Of a DNA stretch of 64,000 nucleotides, positions 46,031-58,922 are shown piece by piece. The notes beneath the pieces are model-generated. The model was not told where the DNA came from, did no database searches, and saw only the letters and a list, made by a program, of their open reading frames with translations. This DNA is from Mytilisepta virgata (lineage: Eukaryota; Mollusca; Bivalvia; Mytilida; Mytilidae): positions 1,240,001 through 1,304,000 of the forward strand of contig JAPWFG010000024.1 of NCBI GenBank assembly GCA_028015205.1, written 5' to 3'. Each line of letters begins with the position of its first letter. Positions within the stretch are counted from its first letter, which is position 1. Made by a program: the position numbers and the translations under genes.

Positions 46031-46960
46031 ATGACACCTATGGTCACGTTGCATTCTGTTTTGGTCTGCGAAGAGATGAACATATTATCGAGAACAAAAG
46101 TTTATTTACTTTAGAGTGAGTGCTAATGATCATTCAGGTAAACGGTGTTTATCAAACTAGACAATAAAAGATTCATTTTTTCTTATTTAACATTTAAGGA
46201 TGATCGCTGGTATAATAGGAATTAAATAGGATTTGAAATAGGTGCTTTAGTTTGAGAGAACACATGAATAGTAAACAAATAAGCAAGAAAAAATATAGGT
46301 TCATGTGCTCATTTTAAAGCTATAAGGCCTTGAAAATACGCAGGAAATGGGTTTTCTCTGGATTTTTCATTGTCTTTGCATTGGCAGCTTCAGTCTATCA
46401 AAAATGTATGAACAAATAAAAAGGATTTCACAAAACTTTGTCAAATACCATTTTAAGGTATATATGATTGAAATATGAAAAAAGTGGGGGTTCATGGGCA
46501 AAAAATTTAATGTTTAAGAAATGGATAAAACACGAGGATTCCGAAAATCTGACAAAAAGACCAAAACATGACCAGCGAGCATCCTTAACAAATATCAGGA
46601 CAATGAGACTTATTATACATGTTCTGGCAAGTTTAATATGTAATTCTGATATAATTCCGATTTCCAAATGTATTATAATTTGGCTGATATCTTTATCGTA
46701 AATGGCACAAATTCTGAGTTTAACTGGTATGAGAAACACTTTATATAACTTTATCAACGTATTGAAACACAGTTCCTGTATCTTACAATGTACATGAAGT
46801 ATGAAGTTAAAAAAAGAAAATTTCTTCCTATCCCTAGTAGCAATAGGTCATGTAGGTACCGGTAAATTGCAAATAATTTACAAAAGCCACAGCTTTCTCA
46901 CACGGTCTAGCAGGAAACAGAAAAAATAAATGTATTAACATCTTACAAATAATTACAATC
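46031..46960. repeat. B-only insertion block containing a TTAA MITE
   Basis: Copy A passes from TATTACCGACATGACAGATT (20,673) almost directly to GAATCCTTACGTCTGC (20,702). In B about 0.93 kb separates the equivalents (46,022 and 46,966). The MITE at 46,198-46,584 lies inside it. The overlapping frames 46,428-46,757 (minus) and 46,468-46,701 (plus) are MITE sequence. Confidence 0.7.
46194..46588. mobile_element. TTAA-flanked MITE, family 2, second copy
   Basis: TTAA at 46,194-46,197 and 46,585-46,588 flanks a 387-bp element with termini GGATGATCGCTGG and, reverse-complemented, GGATGCTCGCTGG. The interior matches 28,984-29,373 in several places (AGGTTCATGTGCTCATTTT, AAAAAGGATTTCACAA, AAAATCTGACAAA, ACATGACCA). 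Confidence 0.85.
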
Positions 46961-49546
46961 GTTTCTAATCCTTACGTCTGCAAATAAAAAAGGTAAATTG
47001 TCCGTTTTTTGTGTACAATTCAACAATTTGTTTATGCAAAATATTATGTTACTCAATACACATGTGACGTTGTTGAAAGGTTCAACGTTTTTCCTCATTT
47101 TTTAAATGCCTGTTGTAATGATAATAAGCTATAATCAATTTCATTTTTTCATGTAATGGAATGTAATCTATCATACAGTTTTAAATTACAATTATTCGTA
47201 ATTGAATCAATTCCATTAATAAGACATTGTAATCGTTACTACATTGACATTCCGTTTTGATTACTTCTATGAAATTTTTGTTTATCTAATATCCTCAGTG
47301 TTTCAGAGATTCATTATTTCTTTTTTATTATCAATGTTTCATTTTGGTTTTTTTTGTGAAAAAGATTTTTCATGAAATAGTATTTTAAAACCATATATTA
47401 AATTTTACTAACTGATTTTTTTTATTAAAATTAATCAAATTTAAACATTCTATTATTATTATTTTCAAAATTTTATTATAAATAAATTGTCTAATATTGA
47501 TTTAAATTTAACCGAGATGAAACGATATAATTACTACCACAACTTACTTAAGTCACTAAAGTTTTGCAGGCCGTTGATTAGAGACAGTTTTTAATCCATT
47601 ACTTGCAATTTTATTCTTTACAATTTATATTTAAAACTTAATGATAAGTAATAAATCCTAATTTCTGATTATGAAATGTTTTAAATTATACAATGTACTT
47701 TAAATTTTACCATGAATGTTTTATGGTAATAGGTGTGAAAATATACCTATGGAACAATAAGATTGTGTCCCTAATAAATGTGTGACATCATGTTAAGATG
47801 TAAGCCCAAAAACAATTTTACAATAATTGATATCTATAGGAAACCGTATTTAAGCATTTACATTTCAAAATTAATTGTAATTTAATCAATTTCATTTCAA
47901 AACTGATATAACTGTAATTGCAATTTAATCATTAATTTTGTAATGTAATCATTAATTTAATCAATTAAATTGACAGTGATCGACCTCAGATCTTGTTTGA
48001 AATATGTCGACTCTCAAATTATACCTGATACTTTGATAATTACAAAGTTACAAATTTTCCATCAAGAAATCAATTTAGTTTTGTAAAAGTACATGGGACA
48101 ATCGGTTCACTACAACATTTACATTTGAATAAAAATTGTTCTGTAAACAAGGTTAACTATTTTATAGCTATCTTCGTGTGTATTGTTTATTCTTACATGT
48201 ATTTCTAAAGATAATGCCATGACAACTACCTGCAATTGTTATTTATTTCAATTATTTTGATATTTATCTACAGTTTCTCTTTTTCGATTTAGAAATTTTT
48301 GTCCATTTTTAGAACTGTTTACGCGTATACATGTACCCATCGGTGTTTAAGTTTAGCATGACGGAATACCCAAAACAGAACTTCACATGCACACCAATAT
48401 GTTTTCAATCACTGAAATGTTATTAACCCCAACAAGCAATCAGAACCCTGCCTCAAGTTTGATTAATGTATACTGTGAATTAATCAGTTCCCAGAAACAA
48501 CATCTGCAAAACTTTTGATTTAAAAGTCACAGCTTTCCTTTTGAGCTGCATGACACAATTTTAACAGAAGGTCAGCAATCAGAAATGAAAGTCATTGTTC
48601 AAACAAACAAACATGTAAAGGATATTATGTCACGTCCATGAAAGTATGTATTGAACTTGTATCATATTCTTCCTTAATCATTATGGTTAATTTCTTTACA
48701 GAAAATCATCTTGATAAAAATTGTAGGATCTTAAATTCAAGATTAGGTTTGAACGATTAGGTTAGTCTCATATCTTATACAAGCTCAAGCGGATCTTTCT
48801 CATCCCTGGCCACATCACAATGGCCTATCATTCGATCTGCTCATCAGCACTTTTTAAGTACTTATAGATAACATGACTGAGAATGCTGTCAAATAAAATT
48901 CAATTATCAATCGTGATCGTTCATTCTACAAAATTCAATAGAAGCTAAACATATTAAAGCAATTTGATAATTATAGGAAGACCAACAGATTGGTTGGATC
49001 CATAGACTCTCTGTTGTGGGCTTTTATTGGATGATTGTTTAATTTATTGCTTATTTATCTAAGAATATAACTAGCATTGCGTGCCAGTATATCTACTCGA
49101 ATGTTAGGGAATTGGGTTGATTTCTGCGTAAACCCATGAGAAACCTTCACAGTTATCAAAAAATTAAACAGACTTGCTGTATGTTATTATTAATTCATTT
49201 ATGTTGGCCTTGTCTATCAGTCGTATTTGTTTTGCCACATATTTTATCTTCTGTAAAATAAACTCAAAATTTATTTTCTTACAATTGCGCGTGTCTGTGT
49301 TAACTCACCAAAAACATTCGAAGGATATGTTCGCAGATAAAGTTAAATCAAGGCGAATTCAGTTTTACTGTAGGCAGTGTTAACGGAATTCCAAAATTTA
49401 TAACATGAAAATACAAAAATAGGATGCTCTGTCAATACTATATATATATAATTTCTTGCCTACCTTGCACTTGTCTTGATTATACTTCACCGGGTAAATT
49501 TATGAGAGAAACTAAAAGTTTGAAAGTTATAATGAAACCATTATAA
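46961..49546. other. Copy B non-coding stretch
   Basis: Aligns with 20,700-23,750 in A, including the self-complementary AATTGAATCAATT runs, without A's insertion at 22,375-22,790. No gene. Confidence 0.5.
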
Positions 49547-50460
49547 GCGCATACGCATTTTTGACTATTGCAAGTATTAAATCTAATAAAATAATCCGTA
49601 TTTTCTGAATTTATTGAAGTTATCGTTATCAATTTGCTTCGATTTTACGCTATTAAGAATATAAACAATAATCGTAATGACATTTTACAAATATAAGTAA
49701 ACGTGGTTAAGGCTTCATCAGCTGAACATTCAATATTAGTCGGACGACATCACGAGTAGGTTGATCGATATACTGTTTCTGTGTCTCAACATACACGTGA
49801 CTTCTTCGTTTTGCCATAGGTTTTGTCATAAGCTTTCGTTCATCTTTGAAATCATTGACACGACTTTTCACCTGATAAGACACTCGAAAGATATGGATGT
49901 TCCGTCGATAATCACATGACGGGTGATGCTAGCATGACAGACGATGCGTACTCTGTCCACACAGCTGATAACTCCCTTTCTGGATGGCCATCGATGGTTC
50001 ATTGATTCATGGTAGTCTGTGCTATGGAATGTCGGGTTAGCTTAGTACCACATTCACATAGATATTCTAGTCAATAATTTTGGGTAAGCTTGATGTCATT
50101 GTTAACTTGAATCTCTATTGTTGTTGTCTACTGACAATTTGTTTTCCGAATATTGGTAAATACTTTTTTTTATAAATTTACCAAAAGACACTAAAAATAT
50201 AACGAATTAAAGAAAGGGTAGATTTACATTGAATGAATACATGAAACAGTTGTGCTGGTGCTCTCTATACTTGTCCTATTAATGACAATTAATCGAAATT
50301 GTCAGATCAAATAACCAGCGTGTACAAATGTAAGTGTAAGTAATTCTATATATAGAAACATTCTTGGAATATTACTGCTATGATTAGCTCTCGTCTAATT
50401 AAAGACAGATAATATTGTAATTATACTGAATATTCTTTTGTCTTCTTAAGATATTGATTT
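49547..50460 (+). repeat. Single-copy counterpart of the 0.9-kb tandem unit
   Basis: Matches both tandem units at 23,755-25,280 in copy A (ACATTTTACAAAT-TAAGTAAACG, GATAATCACATGACGGGTGA, CAATAATTTTGGGTAAGCTT). The small frame noted in A is broken here by loss of the ATG and a TAA. Confidence 0.8.
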
Positions 50461-51143
50461 GGAAATTGCGTCCCGTCTGTAGAAGATTGTGGCGTCACGC
50501 TTAGTCATCGTAATATGACGACTTCTTCAAAGGTTAATGACATCTAATTTCATCTGCAGCCACATGCACACAGTTTATTCTTGTTACATGATCTATTGAC
50601 CAAGGTGTGTGTTTCATTCAATTTAATACACACATTTACCCCTCTCTGACTCTTCATAACATATACGCCAATAAATGTTATCTTCAATTTAACTTGTGAA
50701 AATACTCCGAGAAAAATGAATATCTGAGTGTACATACGTTTATCTATGTATTATAAGCAACCATTCTCTGGCAGACTTGCAACCCGGAATTCTTAAAGTA
50801 TTGGGTCCATTTTCCTCTGATTTTCTTCTCTCATCATACTTTTTTTTAATCTTAAATATTTACCTACTTTTATAGCAAACATTTGTATGCAATTAATTTT
50901 TATGTAAACAGAATTGTTATGCTAAATCAGTAATAACTTCAAGATTTCTACCCGCAAAATAATAGCATATCGTAAGAGACCATATTCTAAGCTATGACCC
51001 GAAAGGTTTTTAAAGCACTTGGAGACTGTTTCAAAGTGACCTTAGAAATGAATTAAATGCAGAGTAAAATGGCGCTCCTTTTTTTTTCGGAATTCAAATT
51101 AAAACCTGGTATCTGAGTTTTAATTCTGTTATTTATTTTCAAG
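50461..51143. other. Copy B non-coding stretch
   Basis: Aligns with 25,280-25,340 joined to 26,505-27,058 of A, i.e. without A's 1.16-kb insertion. No gene. Confidence 0.5.
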
Positions 51144-51428
51144 CCGCACAACCGATGTTTGTTTAGTTTAGTTGGGGTTTAACGTCGTTTCCAGCACATT
51201 AGTCTATTTCGCGGCGGCCAGTTTTTATTGGTGGAGGAAGCCGGAGTACTCGGAGAAAACCACCGACCTCCAGTAGGAAAACTGGCAATCCTTGTCAATT
51301 AAGATCGGAGTCGAACACACCTCGCCACAGGTGAGGTTCGAACTCGCAACCTCAGTGTTAACAAGCTAGCGATCATTAGTAGTCATGGTGAACTACTTAG
51401 ACCACACGGCCACCGAGGCACCGCGCAA
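51144..51428 (-). mobile_element. tRNA-derived SINE (second family), copy-B-specific
   Basis: A body of about 270 bp (51,152-51,420) lies between near-identical CCGCACAA / CCGCGCAA target duplications. The matching A site (27,057-27,066, GCTGCACAAAATATA) is empty. On the minus strand it starts GGTGCCTCGGTGGCCGTGTG and has GAGTTCGAACC as a B box (plus 51,335-51,345) and TGGCCGTGTGG as an A box. The body contains the complement of GGAGGAAGCCGGAGTACTCG, a central motif I recall from widespread metazoan SINEs. It is non-coding. Confidence 0.88.
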
Positions 51429-51583
51429 AATATGATAAAATAACCTGCACACACATGTATATTTTACCTGTGAGTTTTTTTAGTTATGATTGGCTACAAC
51501 CTTCAAGACAAAAAAATAGCAACTAAATAACCGTTTACTATTACTGTGTTTTGAAATACACATTTTCCTCCTCTGTGGTGCTA

Positions 51584-51990
51584 GACACCTGTGATTGATC
51601 ACCGGAGCTCAACTCAAAGAGCTGCATTGCGTGTCATTAAGTGACGGATACGCCAGAACATCTCGTTATGGGTTTGTCAGGTCATAATAACGAAAGCTTG
51701 ACCGTGGACAATGGTTGGTAACGTATTCAGAGAATGTTGCGCTTCATGCACACTAAAGACCCCTTCTGTAGTATTGAAAAAGCGTAGGTCAATGGCTGCT
51801 ACCGAGAGCTAAAGTATCCGATTATTCCCAACCATCCACTCTTCTACAGCGGCAGTCAAAATCGAATCCCGTTGTGTCCCTTCCCATGTCTATTTAATTT
51901 GTGTTTGATTCATTTTTGAACTGGTTCTCGTCCTGAAGAAGGTGAAAATATTAGTCACTGGACAGTAAGCAGACAATAGTGAATCAATAG
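51584..51990 (+). mobile_element. SINE-like element shared by both duplicons (copy B)
   Basis: Counterpart of 27,215-27,625: GATCACCGGAGCTCAACTCA at the start, and GGTTCTCGTCCTGAAGAAGG then CACTGGACAGTAAGCAGAC at the end. Its age predates the segmental duplication. Confidence 0.65.
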
Positions 51991-53896
51991 TCAGGTGTGT
52001 CAATTAAAGAAATTCCTCGTTTCTAATTTAAGCAATATTCGTAGAAACTTCCATGTTTACATGTACTTCCTTTTTGTTCATTATAGATTAATCTACTGTT
52101 AGCAATCTCTTTATTACGATATTGACTTAAAAACTACTTCTTTAGATGGATGTGACGTCAAAGTGATTCATCGTCACATCATTTCTTGTTCGAACGTTAC
52201 TGAACTGTTTTAATTCCGCACTGCATCGCCATGATGGTTATTCACTATTCAATAAACTAGCGATGCTTAGTTTAACAGAGCATTCGAGGGAGTGATATAT
52301 GAAAAATAGATGCATGTAATGAAATCAAATCAATTCAATTTCCATGTTTGTGAATGTTATGATACCAGAAAAAGGAAAAATCGTGATCAATGTACATTAA
52401 CAAAATAATTTTTATTATAAATATAGATTTTTTCCAAGATAACACATCTCTTTAATGGCATAAGTATACTTTGATTTTTTCGATTTATTTCTATTTTGTT
52501 TATTTGTGAAATCTGACAATTTAAAATGTTTATTTCGACTTTTTTTGTGTAAAATGAGAACTTTTCATTAAACATGTAACACATAGCAACTAACTTTCCA
52601 ACAGGAGCATTTTAAAACTCTTCTCTGTACATAAATACGGGTACGTCATGAACGTATGAAATGCAATACTGTGCATCTCTTTGTTTTGTTTCTTTTTTGT
52701 ATCAATTGGTAATACATGTATGTGTTTTGCATATTCTTTCAGTTACATGTATATATGTTTCAACTTCGATTGGAGAAGTTTTCCTATAATAAAATGTTGT
52801 GATTCTGAATAAACATTTTGTACCATTCATGTAGTTTTATTCCGTGTAATTTGACCTGTTCGTCGATTTTCAGGAATAACTTGAAAGAATCATTAATCCA
52901 AAAGTTAAACAATATGCACATTTGTGAAGTAGATATACAATGTATGTACACCTCATTTGTATAATAATTTTTAAGTGTAGACGTCTTGCTGAAGACGACC
53001 GCGCGGACTAGAATAAACCAAAAGAGCCATCTACATAGCATTTTGTGTGACGTTTTGACTTTCTGCATTTCAGACTCATTTGTGGATATCGCATCGCAAG
53101 TGCAGAATATTTATGTGCGTTTCTTGTAATTTGATTGAAGCATCCAAAATAAAAACAGTGTCCATATATTGTAAGTCACAATTCTATTCATATGATCACG
53201 AGAAACAGGATAAACACGTTCGACAAATATGATTGCATTATTAGGCATCGCAACGTAATACATAATTGCTTAGTTTTTAATAATACCTACTATGATTTTG
53301 CTTTAAGTTGGTTTTTCCATTACTTTACAAAGACGTACATTATACATAAGCTAATAATTAAAATATTGTGAACATTTACTTAGATCTGACTGAAATACTT
53401 TTTCAAAGACTGTAACAGTATAGTTTAAAATACTAAATCAATCAAATGAATCATAAGCCCTTCTATAGAAAATTAACCTGATATTGTATGTCACTTATTT
53501 ATCTAATAAAGAAATGTTCAAAATTAATGCCCTGCATTACCATAAACAACAAAATAGATACCAGGAAAGGTCAACTATGACAAAGCAACCCAACTGACAG
53601 AAAGCTGGACAAAACATAACATAAAAGAGTACAAAATACAACCACGAACACAGCAGAGAGTCGTCGTTGTATGAAAAAGGTAACGAAACTGATAAAAAAT
53701 GAAAATTACACTGAAAATATCAAATAAATAGCTTTACTTTCCCCGAAATGTTATGACTGTATTTAAAAAAAAATTGTCACCATATCGTTTAATGCTGCTT
53801 CATCACCACAATCTTCAAATTCTCCCAATGAATAATATGCCGTTGTCTAAATGTTAAAACAACAAAGTATGAAAAGGTTTGATGTCGTACAGTCTC
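51991..53896. other. Copy B non-coding stretch
   Basis: Aligns with 27,626-29,620 in A minus the TTAA MITE. The empty MITE site is at 53,425-53,428. No gene. Confidence 0.5.
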
Positions 53897-54418
53897 TTAA
53901 CAGAGACTAAAGTAATGACATTGAATTGAGTTATTTATGGGCATCCACCACCGACATGCATGTATCGAAATTTTGATGTGAATACACGTACACGTACACG
54001 TCTTGATTATTGTACATATACATATAAATATGTACGAGAGACCTTTAAAGCATAAAATACGCGAAATTAAATTAAGTCCATCAAATGAAAATATAAAGGC
54101 AAAGGAACACCACATACACAATAACACAGACAACAAATAGTACAAAGATATTCCAAGGTTTGAAAGAAGATAAAGTAGATCAAGGCCCACTACATTAATA
54201 ACTAATAATGTAACCCCCCTTTCCACAAACAAATTCATAAATAAATATAAAAACAATGAATAAAAAAGCCTGTGTCTCAGATCAGATCCTAAGCAATGTG
54301 AAATACACGTACAATGTATGTCCTCTGTTAACAACAAATGACAATTTAATTGGGCAAGATCTGTTAAAGTGTTAGGTGTAGTAAATTGTAAGTTCTGACT
54401 GAAGATATTAAGTGGCAT
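53897..54418 (-). other. 173-codon leucine-rich open frame, probably not a gene
   Basis: The longest host open frame in the window besides the transposase. It starts with an ATG and is rich in leucine, isoleucine, phenylalanine and cysteine (for example LDLLYLLSNLGISLYYLLSV). It spans the junction between B-only filler and sequence shared with A (54,263 onwards matches 29,905 onwards), and A has no corresponding frame. Its composition mirrors an A/C-rich plus strand, so chance is more likely than a membrane protein. Confidence 0.15.
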
Positions 54419-57388
54419 TTATTATATACTGTTCCTGACAGTACCACTGTATCAACAGTCACTGCTTATGAGTAGACACGAGTTATATATGTGGAATTAA
54501 GTTGACTCTATCTGGCTTGGGTTACCGTGTTTACATGTTATAGGTCCGTGCAGTTTTATTGATCGAAGTTATTTGATGACTTTTGTTTAGAAAAATTATA
54601 TTAGAAAAAAAATCTTTATTTTTGTCGCTTAAAAGATAAAATATGCATGGTAGAAGTGTATAGACGGTCAGACGGTACAACGTACGACATTGAAATACTA
54701 TAAAGCCGGATTTGAGGTTTATGTACACGAGTAGATAAATCATAAATTGTATTGCTCTGTCATGTCAACGTAATTGTGAAAGCTTATGCAAGAGTTCCGG
54801 CCTAAATATTTTAACAAAAGCTAGTCCACGGCGGTAAACTTGTCATTTGCATGTTAGAATGTCTTCTTATTTTGACATAGCGGGTATATCTATAAACCAT
54901 AAAACATACTATTGGTTAAGATTAAGAGAATCTTTAAAACAATTTTTAGTGTATCTGAAACCTATTCCGATATTTATCTTTGTTTCGAAGTACTTTATGA
55001 TAATTATTAATTAATAATATATGTCTAATACATTTATAAATAGAATGTGTGGAAATTATTAAAAACAATGAATTTCCTTAACCCCTTGCATGCCCACTAT
55101 AAAATACCATAAGTGACTACATCGTGAATGTGTTCACAAGTTACATATCTATACCACTTGACATGAAGTTATCCTAAATACATTTCTGTAAGTTCCAAAT
55201 CATTAGTTTATCACATGAGCTTGAAATATGAAAAGATTGTTATCGCTATATACTTCCTGTTTGAGTAAAGAATTAGATCTATAAGTGATATTTAATGTTA
55301 CGTCATAAAGGCAATTTCGCGAACAAACTATTGTTTTATCAAAGATTCTTTTTGCAAATAATATTTCAATAGCCTTAGACAAGTTAGATATAGAATTTGT
55401 ATCTAGGTTAACCAAAGGGATAAATTTGACGAGTCATGATTTTAAATTTGAAATTGTTTGTTGAACATGTAAGATATCTGGATTCTACGATAATAATTAT
55501 ATATACAACTGTGGAACTGTGACATCTACTTTAGTCCCATTGGGATTAATTTATATAGAATACCAAATGAATAAAAGTGTATAAACATCGACAAAAGAAT
55601 AGGGAAGAAATAAGATCAAATTAAAATGTCATAAGATCAAATTCCTTAAGACACTGTTAATTTGTAAGAACAGAAAATTAAAATTTGTATCTTTGAGCCA
55701 CTTAACAATATTGTTATTGTTTCAATTTCCAGTAACGTAATCATTGACGCAGTTACCTTACAGTACTAAGACACAGAACAAATACATTGTACTACAAAGA
55801 TACATGTAGAAACAAAAGAAAATGGTGACCTCTGCAGGAAAACATAGGCTGATACAATTAAGATTTGTCTACTATAGCACGTTAAATACGATTTCTGATT
55901 GCTTTAATACTACTCCTGAGTATATAATGCTAATGGATATGCATATATTAAAATTTAAATTTGAATCAAACTAGTAATCAACAAGTGAAATCGAAAAAGA
56001 CAACAGAAAACTAAAACAGAGTTAATGGAAACCCCACAGATACAAATCTAAAGTCAGATAAACGTTATATATTATTTTTCCATATTACATGTACCGCTAC
56101 TTGTTCACTGTATTGAACAAAGAGTGACGGTTGCGATACCCTCTCTATGCATATTGCAGCAAATGATACAAAATGTACCTCGACTGCAGTGCTCAATGCC
56201 GACATAAGTAAAAAATGTTGCAGGGTACATTATCCAAAATAATCCAAAATTTAAAGCTAACAAAAACATTTAAGGACTGATTCATGCCTTTGACTTAACA
56301 ATATAAACTTGAGTTTCCCAAAAATTTACAAACTCTGCTAACACCCATATAGACGCTATAGACGTTATATCCAATGATAACCTTTCGGTGAATTATAAAT
56401 CAATACCCAGTATTTACCATTAATGGGTTTTACCATTAATTTACAAAAACGTAATATAAATCAATTAATATAAAATTATTGAGTCATTTTACTTTGATCT
56501 TGTTTCAAACATTTTTAAGACTAAAACCAGTAGGGTACACATTGTGTGTAATCATACTGCTAAATGTCACTAATAGAATCCGTAATTGATCAAGAATATT
56601 ATTCCATTTAGAAATCTTCAGAACAAAAATAGAAGTATAATGTATCAGCTAGAATAACCATAATCGACTATGCAACGTGATGTCACAACTTATGCAACGT
56701 CATATTGTCATTTAGGTAGAAATCGCTATATTTTCTAAGCCAAATATGGATGCGGTTCCTGGAAATACAAACGGAATTGAAATTTATACAGTGCATTTTT
56801 AGATCATTTAATAAGTAATACATTTACAGAGTGGTCACGAAAACGTAATAATCTACATAGTCCAAATAATGATTATTACAGGTAAATTGAAATGCCATGA
56901 AACTATATACACAATCTACATTATTTGATTTAAACGCCTAGGGATTTTATTTCGCAAATTACAATGAATTCTACGTATTTAGAATGTGACACAACACCTT
57001 TGCAGATAAACGATAAAGATAAAAGCGGAAGATGAATTTCGGAATACAATAACTTTCTTAATGGCATATTTAGACATGTTTAAAACAAAAACAGGTATCC
57101 CCACTAGTCATGCCATTGCTTATGACAAACATGTAAAAATCCAACAGAGCTGACTCTTATTCAAAATGTACCAAGAAATGAAAAGTTAAAAAAAAATAAT
57201 AATTTATTAAAATAAATAAACATTTGCCTTTCTTCATCTTTGCAAAAACGTAACCATTATATAACGTTAATATTTTGAACCATTTTTTTTTTGCACAACG
57301 TATAATTTTGTGTATGCATATTATGAGCATGTAAATTATGTATAATAATTTTATATCACAATTAAAAAAAACAGATGTGTGATATATA
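54419..57388. other. Copy B non-coding stretch
   Basis: Aligns with 30,060-33,470 in A minus A's insertions. The empty SINE site is at 56,038-56,051, and the highly conserved patch is at 56,422-56,530. No gene. Confidence 0.5.
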
Positions 57389-57540
57389 ACAAACCGGTAT
57401 CCCAGGCGGTCTTGAGTTTGCAGAGAGCTGCGAAATGTTTATACACGCAGACTGACTCTGAGACGGGGCCCCTTTGAGAGGAAGAACAAAGCGTTGTTTC
57501 TTTGACCAAGTTAACGCTGATCGATTGAATGTGACTGCGT
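57389..57540. other. GC-rich B-only insertion, ~150 bp
   Basis: Copy A reads GTGTGATTTATGCGTACATG (33,471). Copy B has about 150 extra bases of clearly higher GC between GTGTGATATATAAC and GACTGCGTACATATAC, including CCCAGGCGGTCTTGAGTTTG and TGAGACGGGGCCCCTTTGAG. A minus-strand frame is open through it (57,362-57,544, 60 codons). No known RNA or protein family is recognised. Confidence 0.6.
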
Positions 57541-58223
57541 ACATATACTTACGAAAAGGGTACTTTTGTATTGCCCTTTGTTTGAAATACTAAACTTAAG
57601 TATGCAAACAAATGTCCAAAACCATCAACCTGACAATTCCCTTTTCAATACACCTACTAAACACGATAAAGTTATTTATTAAAGGAATAATCGATAAAAT
57701 TAATGTACTGTAATTTTTTCTATTTTTATTTGGTGTTGGGAGTAATTATGAACTTCAGTAAATTTTCAGTATATTTTATAGGTTAATACGTACTATTAGT
57801 TTCAACAACCTTCTGAATATTTACTGAATAGATTAGTTTTTTCATAACAAAAATAAAACCTATAACATCGAATAGAGAACTATCATAAAGAAATTTTTAA
57901 AATCATATAACTTTAGGTAGAAATATGAAAAGCTTTTTATTGATAAAAACTTCCCATCATTTTTTTATCAAAAAAAAAAAAATCAAATAAGTACTTTACG
58001 TACTTTGTTGCGTTAGGAAGGCATTGTCGTCACCACTTCCGATGTTTTATCAAAGAACTAAAAATACTTTTGACAATAATATTTCATAAAATTATTGGTA
58101 ATATACACATGATATAGATTTCTTATTTCGGTTAACCAAAGCCATTCATTTTACACTGTTTGAGTTACCAAATAGAATCAATGGTTCAAAGCTTTTCTTG
58201 GGTAAATAACATTGCCGTTGATT

Positions 58224-58450
58224 TAAGTCCTGTGGGTATCACCAGCTGAGTTGACAGTATTTCAATATTTGCTTGAAACTTACATGTACTGTTATGTCTT
58301 TCGCCTTGTTTTTTTAGTCTTCAGTAGAACATACGTTACGTAATTTGAGGCAATACTGGGTATTATACAGCATGTATAGACTAACCGATTTATCCATTTA
58401 GAATTGTTTAAGTGTTTTCCCACTTGCTCATATGGCAAATATTTTTTTAG
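58224..58450 (+). repeat. GGGTATC-type dispersed repeat (copy B)
   Basis: Counterpart of 34,135-34,350: TGTGGGTATCACCAGCTGAG, then TTGACAGTATTTCAATATTT. Confidence 0.5.
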
Positions 58451-58537
58451 GAATTTGGACAATCAAAATTTAAAATTTCCTATGATGGTAGTTCTAGAAG
58501 TTTGACATGCACAACACATTCAAACCTTATACAGACC

Positions 58538-58922
58538 TCCCAATAGATGCCTGACCGCCTCGATGGTCTCGTGGTAGCGTGCTCTCTCCGAGTGCGGAAG
58601 GTCACGGGTTCGATCCCCGGCCGGGTCAAAACAAAGACATTAAAATTGGTATTTGCTGCTTCTCCGCCAAGAGCGCGGCATCTAGGAGTAAGAGCAAAGA
58701 CTGGTCGACTCGGAGTCAGTATAATGTGTCCGAGTGAGGTGATACGTCTTCTTGCGGACAGTTACCTCGTGAGCTAGCACATTAAAAATCCGACTTAGAG
58801 TGTCGGTCTAGTACAAAGCAGGGGTCATATTCATTATCATATCAACATGTTCTCGTCCTGGTATGCACCTGGTTGCCACTGGACGTTAAACAATAATTCA
58901 TTCATCATCCCAATAAATGCCT
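58538..58922 (+). mobile_element. tRNA-derived SINE, full length, copy-B-specific
   Basis: Same family as 31,755-32,110 but on the plus strand. The body 58,553-58,907 is about 355 bp, starts GACCGCCTCGATGGTCTCGT, has the B box GGTTCGATCCC at about 58,608, and ends TTCTCGTCCTG, GCCACTGGACGTTAAACAAT and ATTCATTCATC. Target duplications TCCCAATAGATGCCT and TCCCAATAAATGCCT differ at one base. Copy A has the empty site GCCAATAGATGCCTCAAATC at 34,439. The 76-aa frame starting at 58,547 is SINE sequence. Confidence 0.93.

Noticed and set aside
46428..46757. 109-codon minus and 77-codon plus frames
   Set aside because: Overlapping frames over the second TTAA MITE; antisense of each other.
53897..54418. 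173-codon leucine-rich frame as a membrane protein gene
   Set aside because: It crosses the boundary of a B-only filler, has no counterpart in copy A, no domain, and a composition explained by the local A/C-rich plus strand.
58547..58777. 76-codon plus-strand frame
   Set aside because: Lies inside the full-length SINE in copy B.
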